Positions 6,353 through 11,998 of a DNA stretch of 21,547 nt are shown here, piece by piece. The notes below the pieces were generated by a model. The model searched no databases. It was not told where the DNA came from and was given only the letters and a program-made list of their open reading frames with translations. Positions within the stretch are counted from its first letter, which is position 1; each line of letters begins with the position of its first letter. Origin of the DNA: Cyanobacteria bacterium UBA4641 (GTDB lineage Bacteria > Cyanobacteriota > Vampirovibrionia > Gastranaerophilales > Gastranaerophilaceae); the NCBI GenBank assembly GCA_002405805.1, contig DHMN01000003.1:7939-29485 (forward strand). The letters run 5' to 3'. The position numbers and the translations under genes are program-made.

Positions 6353-7270
6353 TTAAACTCTCCTGTTTCTAAAGTACGTCAGCACTTTGGATAATTCCTC
6401 ATCCGGTTGAATTTCAAGTTCAATTATCTCTGCTGAAAAAGGTTTTGCAAATTTCAGATAAAACGACTGCAAAACTTGTTCTTGAGTCTTGATTTTGCCC
6501 TGCCCTGCCCCATACAAAGTATCATTAAATACAGGGTAATGTCTGTAACTTGTATGAACACGGATTTGATGAGTTCGACCTGTTATTAGAGTCAACTCAA
6601 CGTAAGTCGCCTCCTTGAACCGCTCAAGAACTTTCAAAATCGTTGTACTCGGTTTGCCATCAGGTGTAACAGCCATTTTGTGCGGTTGAGTTTTGTGTCT
6701 GCCGATTGGTTCATTTATTACATCCTCATCAAGCGGATAATCACCTTTCAAAACCGCATGGTATTTTTTTGTCATATCGTGATTTTTTATCAAATTAGCA
6801 AGATACTCATGCGTTTTGTTATTTTTTGCAATCATCAATAGCCCAGAAGTATTTCTATCCAATCTATGTACAATTCCGCGACGAAACTCGCCATTCAAAT
6901 CCGACAAACCTTCAGCTCCGTATTTATATAACAAAGCATTGACCAAAGTTCCGGAGGTTTCTAATGGGGTTGGATGAGTCAACATGCCTGACGGTTTATT
7001 CACAACAGCCATATTTTCATCTTCCCAAACAATCTCTATTGGAATATTTTCTGGCTCAATATTTAAGCTTTTTTCTTCTATCAGATTTTCAAATTCGACA
7101 TTGTCACCTTCTTTTAGAACATAAGAAGGCTTTTTTATTTGATTATTTACAAGAACTTTGCCTGATTTTATTGCATTTTGAATTTTTGAACGCGAAATAC
7201 CTTCATACAAATCAGACAAATAAACATCCAATCTGGTATTATCGGTATTTTCATCAATCGTCAAAAGCAT
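6353..7270 (-). CDS. rluD: RluA/RluD-family 23S rRNA pseudouridine synthase
   Basis: This 305-residue enzyme has an N-terminal S4 RNA-binding domain (about 11-60, TRLDVYLSD...SRSKIQNAIKSGKVLVNN). The catalytic domain follows, with the RluA-family signature GIVHRLDRNTSGLL, in which D138 is the nucleophilic aspartate. NKPSGMLTHP (91-100) and LITGRTHQIRVH are further conserved blocks. Family members isomerise uridines in 23S rRNA or tRNA. RluD (positions 1911/1915/1917 in E. coli numbering) is the closest by domain plan, but the exact target cannot be read from sequence. It starts three bases after lspA, an arrangement (lspA-rluD) common in many bacteria. The ATG at 7270 has GGGAAG upstream. Confidence 0.9.
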   Translation of the reverse strand: MLLTIDENTDNTRLDVYLSDLYEGISRSKIQNAIKSGKVLVNNQIKKPSYVLKEGDNVEFENLIEEKSLNIEPENIPIEIVWEDENMAVVNKPSGMLTHPTPLETSGTLVNALLYKYGAEGLSDLNGEFRRGIVHRLDRNTSGLLMIAKNNKTHEYLANLIKNHDMTKKYHAVLKGDYPLDEDVINEPIGRHKTQPHKMAVTPDGKPSTTILKVLERFKEATYVELTLITGRTHQIRVHTSYRHYPVFNDTLYGAGQGKIKTQEQVLQSFYLKFAKPFSAEIIELEIQPDEELSKVLTYFRNRRV

Positions 7271-7273
7271 AAA

Positions 7274-7738
7274 CTATCTTCCCTTGTAAAAAAGTAAAAT
7301 TCCGACAAGTGCAATTACACCAAGTGTAATAAAGATATCTGCAACATTAAATACCGGAAAATTTACAAAATTCAACTGAATATAATCTCTCACATATCCA
7401 AGAACAATTCGTTCATGACAGTTGCTCATAATTCCTGAACAAAGAAGTGCGATGAATGAAATTGAAATAAAATGGATGTTTTTTATATGGTGATGAACAT
7501 ACATAAACAAAAGGGTAACCGCAACAATTGACACGATTATTAAAAATTCTCTTGCATTTTGCAACAAACTAAACGCTGCACCTGTATTTTTCAGGTAATG
7601 CAAATTGAATACCGCATTTGAATAGTGATGACCTGATGTCAAATTATCTACAATTAACTTTGATGAAAACAAAGCCAAAAACAGCCAAAATGCAAAACAT
7701 GCTATAAAAAATAAATATTTTCCTATTGATTTATCCAT
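7274..7738 (-). CDS. lspA: Lipoprotein signal peptidase II
   Basis: This 154-residue membrane aspartyl protease removes signal peptides from prolipoproteins at the inner membrane. Four hydrophobic segments are visible. Conserved blocks are NTGAAFSLL (51-59), the SNCHERIVLGYVRDY region with catalytic D118, and FNVADIFITLG (130-140) with catalytic D134. The usual N-x-x-D-R element reads N-C-H-E-R here, so the Asp next to Arg is a conservative Glu; both catalytic aspartates are intact. A GAGG Shine-Dalgarno lies before the ATG. It is separated by one base from the preceding exported NTF2-like gene and by three from the pseudouridine synthase gene. Confidence 0.93.
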   Translation of the reverse strand: MDKSIGKYLFFIACFAFWLFLALFSSKLIVDNLTSGHHYSNAVFNLHYLKNTGAAFSLLQNAREFLIIVSIVAVTLLFMYVHHHIKNIHFISISFIALLCSGIMSNCHERIVLGYVRDYIQLNFVNFPVFNVADIFITLGVIALVGILLFYKGR

Positions 7739-7739
7739 C

Positions 7740-8633
7740 TTAATCCTCTAATTTGATAAAATTATTTTTCGGCACAACATTAACACGTTTCATCACACAT
7801 GCCAAACCTGCCATATAAACTCTGAAATTATCCCCACCGACATTATTTACTTTTGAAATAGCAAGTGATGCGATAGCATATTCATTGATATTGTCGGGAT
7901 TTGCCTTGATTAAACGTTCCAAGAACTGAGATTTTGGCAAAGCTCTCAATTCACTTTGCGGAGTTTTTGAAGGGAATGTCACAGGGTCATGGTCAATTGA
8001 ACCTACGATAAACGTATTTGGAGTGGCATCAACTTTTAACGACACGGTATAAGTATCCCCTGCGCCAACTTGTTCAGGAGCTTGCAACTCGATATTCATA
8101 AATCTTGCCTCGCCATACAGCAAAGAAGATTCATCTGACAAAGAAGTTTCACCTGAAATATACCAAACACCATTAATTTTAATTAGTTGATAAATTCCTT
8201 TTGATTTTGAATGAATTTCTCCTGAAATCGGAATAGTATCAATTGTTTCCGTGATAGTGCCTGATGCAATTTCATCCACATAAACACTGGCATGGTCTCC
8301 ATTGACATTGATAGACAAAATCTTTGTATTGTATGTCAAATCATCACAAGCTTTCCAAGTAGATTCAATACTTTTGAAATACGATTTTTTGTCAAATCCG
8401 TCATTATTCATATAGTTATCAGCATAGAAATGTTCTAAAGCCTTGACATCATGCTTGTTTGCAGCAAGTTCATGCGTTGTAAAAAGTTCTTTTATCAGTT
8501 TGATATCTTGTTTAATTTCTTTTTTCTGCTCAGCTCTATAAGTTCTGTTTGACACCAAAGCCGCGTCAGCAGACAAGTTTACAGAGGGCAAAATCAAAGA
8601 TAATAACAGTAATGTAAATAATATTTTTTTCAT
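7740..8633 (-). CDS. Secreted NTF2-like (SnoaL/DUF4440-type) protein, unknown function
   Basis: This 297-residue protein starts at the ATG at 8633, which begins a signal peptide (MKKILFTLLLLSLILPSVNL). The open frame upstream to 8744 runs through a dispersed repeat and is rejected. Residues about 30-165 look like an NTF2-like alpha+beta cone: a helix (IKLIKELFTTHELAANKHD), FYADNY, then strands ending in INGVWYISGET. The C-terminal half (about 180-290) is predicted beta-rich with a helical part and was not recognised. The protein is probably periplasmic, or a lipoprotein-independent envelope factor. It leads an operon with lspA, rluD and a coiled-coil gene. A TATACT box ends six bases before the ATG, suggesting a leaderless transcript. 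Confidence 0.78.
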   Translation of the reverse strand: MKKILFTLLLLSLILPSVNLSADAALVSNRTYRAEQKKEIKQDIKLIKELFTTHELAANKHDVKALEHFYADNYMNNDGFDKKSYFKSIESTWKACDDLTYNTKILSINVNGDHASVYVDEIASGTITETIDTIPISGEIHSKSKGIYQLIKINGVWYISGETSLSDESSLLYGEARFMNIELQAPEQVGAGDTYTVSLKVDATPNTFIVGSIDHDPVTFPSKTPQSELRALPKSQFLERLIKANPDNINEYAIASLAISKVNNVGGDNFRVYMAGLACVMKRVNVVPKNNFIKLED

Positions 8634-8639
8634 ATCAAT

Positions 8640-8645
8640 AGTATA
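8640..8645 (-). promoter_or_regulatory. Probable -10 box of the lspA operon
   Basis: On the minus strand this reads TATACT, six bases from the ATG at 8633. The nine-base sequence TATACTATT occurs again 30 bases upstream (TATACT at 8670-8675), so there may be tandem start sites. No good -35 is visible at normal spacing. Confidence 0.4.
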
Positions 8646-8710
8646 GTGTAAAATCCAAAAAAGTTTAATAGTATAAATAATGGAGATTAATTTCTGCTCC
8701 CACGAAATGT

Positions 8711-8800
8711 TCCCTCGCCCCTTGTGGGACACTAGCCGAACCAACGAGCACCGCGAGTTGTGTGAGACTGCGTGCCATATGGCTGATGGCAGGGTGAATG
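8711..8800 (+). repeat. Dispersed ~90-bp repeat, copy A
   Basis: This begins CCTCGCCCCTTGTGGGA and continues with ACTAGC, GAACCA, GAGTG-like and GTGAGACTGCGTGCC blocks, then ATGGCTGA and AGGGTGAATG. The reverse complement of 21403-21494 carries the same blocks in the same order. A shorter copy of its first part is at 5511-5545. Confidence 0.75.
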
Positions 8801-8955
8801 TCCTCCACTGGTGGGAGGACCGAAATCTTTAATTTCGAGGTGGGGGATTATGACCTATTTGTTGTGGATTACCACGTCACTTCGTATTAACCAATAACAC
8901 ATTTGCAAGTAAACTTTCCTCGTAATGACAATTATTTTATTTTGTACAATTAGAG

Positions 8956-9019
8956 ATTCTGAATAGTAAGAAAAATTTAGACTCATTTCATTCGCCTAAT
9001 TTTTCTAAGCTTTCAGAAT
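8956..9019. repeat. Long palindromic repeat element, second copy
   Basis: The outer arms ATTCTGAA (8956-8963) and TTCAGAAT (9012-9019) match those at 62-69 and 116-123. The inner AGAAAAATTTAG pairs with CTAATTTTTCT. The centre differs from copy one while pairing is preserved, which points to selection or copying of a hairpin. Confidence 0.75.
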
Positions 9020-9044
9020 GACATAGACTTAAATTGTTTTATTA

Positions 9045-9072
9045 GAGACCATGAAACTAGTTCAGGGTGACA
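9045..9072. repeat. REP-like element
   Basis: GAGACCATGAAACTAG followed by TTCAGGGTGAC belongs to the same family as 5834-5857, with one arm slightly decayed. The preceding linker (AGACTTAAATTGTTTTATTA) resembles that before the 5834 copy. Confidence 0.6.
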
Positions 9073-9237
9073 TAGTTCTATGCGATAAAAACCCATTATT
9101 TGTAGGCTAACCAGCCCACAAAGATACCCCTTTCCCCCACCCTCCGTTACATATCTTAAAACAATGTTATGATTAATTAAAAAATGGGTATATGTAAGGT
9201 ATAGCTAAATCAAAATTTCGGTGGAGGATATTACATA

Positions 9238-9417
9238 ATGGAAGCAGCTTTAAGACAAAATATTTCATTTGACATAATCAGCAAAATTAAAACAATGAGC
9301 GACTCTTTCAAGATTTCTAAAATTGAAGAAATGCTCTCCGATTGCTTAGATAAAATGCCGAACGAAACTCCAATAAACTACATCGGCGAGCTTAACAAAA
9401 ATGACATTATGCACTAA
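9238..9417 (+). CDS. 59-residue hypothetical protein
   Basis: A small open frame has a strong Shine-Dalgarno GGAGG (9223-9227) ten bases before the ATG. It encodes MEAALRQNISFDIISKIKTM and then a charged, probably helical middle (SFKISKIEEMLSDCLDKM) and a polar end (MHTAA-free, closing NDIMH). It has no signal peptide or membrane span. The codon and residue make-up (Lys, Ile, Glu, Asn, Asp) matches neighbouring genes. It lies 89 bases before the BadF/HgdC-type ATPase gene and may have its own promoter region. No family was recognised. It is likely real because of the ribosome binding site and clean composition. Confidence 0.65.
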   Translation: MEAALRQNISFDIISKIKTMSDSFKISKIEEMLSDCLDKMPNETPINYIGELNKNDIMH

Positions 9418-9448
9418 GTTAATAGTGTAAACAAATATTTTTAAAAAT

Positions 9449-9479
9449 TTGCCAAAAACAAGAATGTTCGTGCTATCAT
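9449..9479 (+). promoter_or_regulatory. Candidate extended -10 promoter for the BadF/HgdC-type gene
   Basis: TGCTATCAT (9471-9479) fits an extended -10 (TGnTATCAT). TTGCCA (9449-9454) is a weak -35 at a long 19-base spacing. The start would be near 9486, giving a short leader with AAGGAAG before the ATG at 9507. Confidence 0.45.
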
Positions 9480-9506
9480 AATACTGTTATAGTAAAGGAA
9501 GAAAAA

Positions 9507-10511
9507 ATGAGTTTAACAGTATATTTAGGGATAGACGTAGGTTCAGTTACAACAAAATTAGCTCTTGTTGATGAGACAGGCAAATATGTTGATAGCGTAA
9601 TGCTTAAAACTGCAGGCAAACCTGTTATGGCAGTTCAAACAGGTTTGAACAGATTATACGAAAAAAGAATTACGGAATACGATGTAAAAGGCGTTGGTAC
9701 AACCGGTTCAGGACGTGCACTTGCAGGTTCTTTAGTTGGTGCTGATGTTGTTAAAAACGAAATCACAGCCCATGCCGTTGCTGCAAGTACAAACATTCCG
9801 GGAGTTCAAACAATTCTTGAAATCGGCGGACAAGACAGTAAAATTATCATCTTGCGTGATGGTATCGTTACAGACTTTGCTATGAATACCGTTTGTGCAG
9901 CAGGTACAGGAAGTTTCTTAGACCACCAAGCACAAAGATTAAATGTTCCGATTGAAGAATTTGGTGAAACTGCACTTCGCTCTACTAACCCTGCAAGAAT
10001 CGCAGGAAGATGCGGTGTATTTGCAGAAAGTGACCTTATCCACAAACAACAATTAGGCTACCCTGTAGAAGATTTGTTATACGGTCTTTGCCAAGCTTTG
10101 GTTAGAAACTATTTAAGTAACTTGGCTTTGGGTAAAGAACTTTTACCGACAGTATCCTTCCAAGGTGGTGTAGCAACAAATACAGGCATGGTTAAAGCTT
10201 TTGAAGAAGCTTTGAACACAAAAATCGTTGTTCCTGAAAACCACCAAACAATGGGGGCAATCGGTGCAGCATTACTTGCAATGGAAAATCACCAATACAC
10301 CGAAACTCCAACAAAATTCAAAGGTTGGAATGTTGCTGAAATGCACTTCTCATCTATTACTTGCGGATGTACAGGATGTTCTAACAACTGTGAAGTCATT
10401 ACAATTGTTGAAGGTGTAAATGAAGTTCAACACGTTGAAAAAATTAAAGACGTCAAAGGTAACATTATCGCTCGTTGGGGCGGAACTTGCGGACGTTGGG
10501 ATATCAGTTAA
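9507..10511 (+). CDS. BadF/BadG/BcrA/BcrD-family ATPase (2-hydroxyacyl-CoA dehydratase activase type)
   Basis: This 334-residue protein has the ASKHA ATPase fold of HgdC-type activators. The phosphate-1 loop is LGIDVGSVTTKLALVD (7-22), the second site is EIGGQDSK (105-112), and the adenosine site is FQGGVATNTGM with HQTMGAIGAALLA. The two cysteines that bind the bridging 4Fe-4S cluster of HgdC dimers are present: C130 in NTVCAAGTGSF and C169 in AGRCGVFAES. Such activators use ATP to drive an electron into a partner 2-hydroxyacyl-CoA or benzoyl-CoA-type enzyme. Unusually, a C-terminal extension of about 65 residues carries CGCTGCSNNCE (C286, C288, C291, C295) plus C328, a segment I associate with large fused activase proteins. 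No dehydratase subunit is encoded nearby, so the substrate is unknown. Confidence 0.87.
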   Translation: MSLTVYLGIDVGSVTTKLALVDETGKYVDSVMLKTAGKPVMAVQTGLNRLYEKRITEYDVKGVGTTGSGRALAGSLVGADVVKNEITAHAVAASTNIPGVQTILEIGGQDSKIIILRDGIVTDFAMNTVCAAGTGSFLDHQAQRLNVPIEEFGETALRSTNPARIAGRCGVFAESDLIHKQQLGYPVEDLLYGLCQALVRNYLSNLALGKELLPTVSFQGGVATNTGMVKAFEEALNTKIVVPENHQTMGAIGAALLAMENHQYTETPTKFKGWNVAEMHFSSITCGCTGCSNNCEVITIVEGVNEVQHVEKIKDVKGNIIARWGGTCGRWDIS

Positions 10512-10529
10512 TTAGGATTATAAAATATA

Positions 10530-11201
10530 ATGCAAAATTTTGGGCAAAATACTCAAAGAACTTCAATATTGAAGGAATTGTCCGGCGGTAATGTCGAACT
10601 CGGAGAGGCTTTTGCCCTTATTATTAACGACATGGTTGTTCAAAGCGGAATAACAAACCCAAAAGCCGAACAATTTGACGTTGTTCCTGATTCGTGGAGA
10701 ACACTCGCATCAAAGCCAAATAAAACACCTGATGAGATAAAAGAATTAGATACAACATTTAAAGAAGAGATTCAATCACTTGCAGAATCATACTTGCTAT
10801 TTATGGCAAGAGAAACTCGCAACCTCACAGGTAAACTTGATTACATGCAATATGAAAAATATATGCTAAAATACAGATTTGGCAGATATGATGTTATGAA
10901 CAAACCAGAATATCTGACTAAAATCAAAATTCAGATAAAAAATGCATTCAAAAAAATATCAGCGCATGGCGAACCTACAGGGGACAATTTGATTGACAAA
11001 TACGATATGGCAGCTTTTATTTATGCAATTTCAACAAAATCAAGACGTGGAGCAAATAACGAATTTTTAGGGTTTGAAATCAACGGAATAATCAAACCTG
11101 AAGAATATGCTGTTAATGAAAACAACTTATTCCAAGAAGAAGATAACTTATTCTCTTTGAAATTGCGTCTTGCGTTCAAAATGTTAAATAACAAAATGTA
11201 G
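10530..11201 (+). CDS. Hypothetical cytoplasmic protein with weak EF-hand-like segments
   Basis: This is a 223-residue soluble, charged, mostly helical protein without a signal peptide or membrane span. TGKLDYMQYEKYMLKYRFG (about 104-122) and GDNLIDKYDMAAFIYAI (about 152-168) look like degenerate EF-hand halves, but the calcium-ligand pattern is incomplete in both, so calcium binding is not supported. The ATG at 10530 has AGGA upstream. The gene starts 18 bases after the activase gene and ends where the Shine-Dalgarno of the next gene begins, so all three are probably co-transcribed. No family assignment was possible. Confidence 0.7.
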   Translation: MQNFGQNTQRTSILKELSGGNVELGEAFALIINDMVVQSGITNPKAEQFDVVPDSWRTLASKPNKTPDEIKELDTTFKEEIQSLAESYLLFMARETRNLTGKLDYMQYEKYMLKYRFGRYDVMNKPEYLTKIKIQIKNAFKKISAHGEPTGDNLIDKYDMAAFIYAISTKSRRGANNEFLGFEINGIIKPEEYAVNENNLFQEEDNLFSLKLRLAFKMLNNKM

Positions 11202-11212
11202 GAGTTTTGAAA

Positions 11213-11890
11213 ATGAAAAAACTTGTATTATCTTTATTTATATTATCTGTAATGTTATTACCTCAACAGACAAGAGCTATTGAAAACATCACAAGTCTTG
11301 ACGATGCTGAGCAACAAGTTAGCGCAATATCTGAAACATCTGAAACAAAACCTATTCAGGCAGAAGTTTCCTTTGATTGGCTTGATATTTCGCAAACTCA
11401 AAGAGATTCAAATATTGAATATTACAAAAAACTTCTATTTGACGAAAATTCAAGCAATATTTATTTTTCAAAAGACGAATTTAAAACTCAATTTGCAAAA
11501 TATTTCAAAGACAGAGATTTTAAACATCACTATTTCTTAACTAATAATGGGGTTACTGAAGATGAAGATGCAAAATATTGTGCATTTTATTTCAAAAAAA
11601 ACACCCTTGTTATGTATGCAATCCAGTACAAAAACAATCCGACAAACGCGTTTTATTATAGTGCTTACGGCAAATTATATTACACCGATGTAATGTCAAA
11701 AGAATATCCGAATTTTCCTTACACATCTATGCAATATGACAGAAAAGGTCAATTGAAAAGTGCAATTTATTTTGCCTCAAAAGATTTGCAATATATGTAC
11801 GGACCTGAAAAAGAATTTCAAGGCATTTGGTACAAAGACAAAATGTATGACAAAAACGGCAAACAAACAATCACTCGTACCAACTGGTAG
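11213..11890 (+). CDS. Secreted protein of unknown function
   Basis: This 225-residue protein starts at the ATG at 11213. GGAG (11201-11204) overlaps the upstream stop codon and sits eight bases away; a TTG at 11207 is rejected. The signal peptide is MKKLVLSLFILSVMLLPQQTRA. The mature part is rich in aromatic residues and has strand-like pieces YYSAYGKLYYTD, YDRKGQLKSAIYF and YDKNGKQTITRTNW. These loosely resemble the short beta repeats of MORN/YwqK-type proteins. It is probably periplasmic or cell-surface. It is the last gene of the activase operon. Confidence 0.7.
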   Translation: MKKLVLSLFILSVMLLPQQTRAIENITSLDDAEQQVSAISETSETKPIQAEVSFDWLDISQTQRDSNIEYYKKLLFDENSSNIYFSKDEFKTQFAKYFKDRDFKHHYFLTNNGVTEDEDAKYCAFYFKKNTLVMYAIQYKNNPTNAFYYSAYGKLYYTDVMSKEYPNFPYTSMQYDRKGQLKSAIYFASKDLQYMYGPEKEFQGIWYKDKMYDKNGKQTITRTNW

Positions 11891-11927
11891 AAACTCCGTC
11901 ACAATAGTATAAATATCACATTTTATT

Positions 11928-11956
11928 TTTACAACTTGGCATGTTTAAGATATAAT
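11928..11956 (+). promoter_or_regulatory. Promoter of alaS
   Basis: A -35 TTTACA (11928-11933), a 17-base spacer and a perfect -10 TATAAT (11951-11956) give a start near 11963. The leader of about 36 bases carries AAGGA (11983-11987). It is too short for a riboswitch or T-box. Confidence 0.7.
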
Positions 11957-11998
11957 TTTCTTATAAAAAGTAGTATTAAAAGAAGGAAATTACAGATT

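Larger units (their letters stand above)
8634..9237. repeat. Repeat-rich intergenic spacer
   Basis: No convincing gene lies here. It contains: the promoter side of the lspA operon; a long dispersed repeat (8711-8800); two small hairpins in 8801-8845 (TCCTCC/GGAGGA and CGAAAT/ATTTCG); a decayed element ending CCTCGTAATGAC (about 8857-8929); the long hairpin element (8956-9019); and a REP-like copy (9045-9072). At 9147-9154 and 9190-9197, TTACATAT and ATATGTAA are inverted, upstream of the 59-residue gene, and could be regulatory. Confidence 0.75.

Noticed and set aside
8634..8744. 37-residue N-terminal extension of the NTF2-like gene
   Set aside because: The extension runs through the promoter region and into a dispersed repeat; a signal peptide begins exactly at the ATG at 8633.
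5475..9072. CRISPR-like array of short palindromes
   Set aside because: Repeat units vary in sequence, spacing is irregular, linkers are related rather than unique, and no cas genes are present.
10907..11034. True calcium-binding EF-hands in the 223-residue protein
   Set aside because: The 12-residue loops lack the required acidic ligands at positions 1, 3, 5 and 12, so only a loose resemblance remains.
11936..11998. 21-residue N-terminal extension of alaS
   Set aside because: It overlaps the TTTACA/TATAAT promoter, and the standard AlaRS N-terminus starts at the ATG at 11999 behind AAGGA.
11957..11998. T-box or riboswitch in the alaS leader
   Set aside because: The predicted leader is only about 36 bases, too short for any known T-box or metabolite riboswitch.
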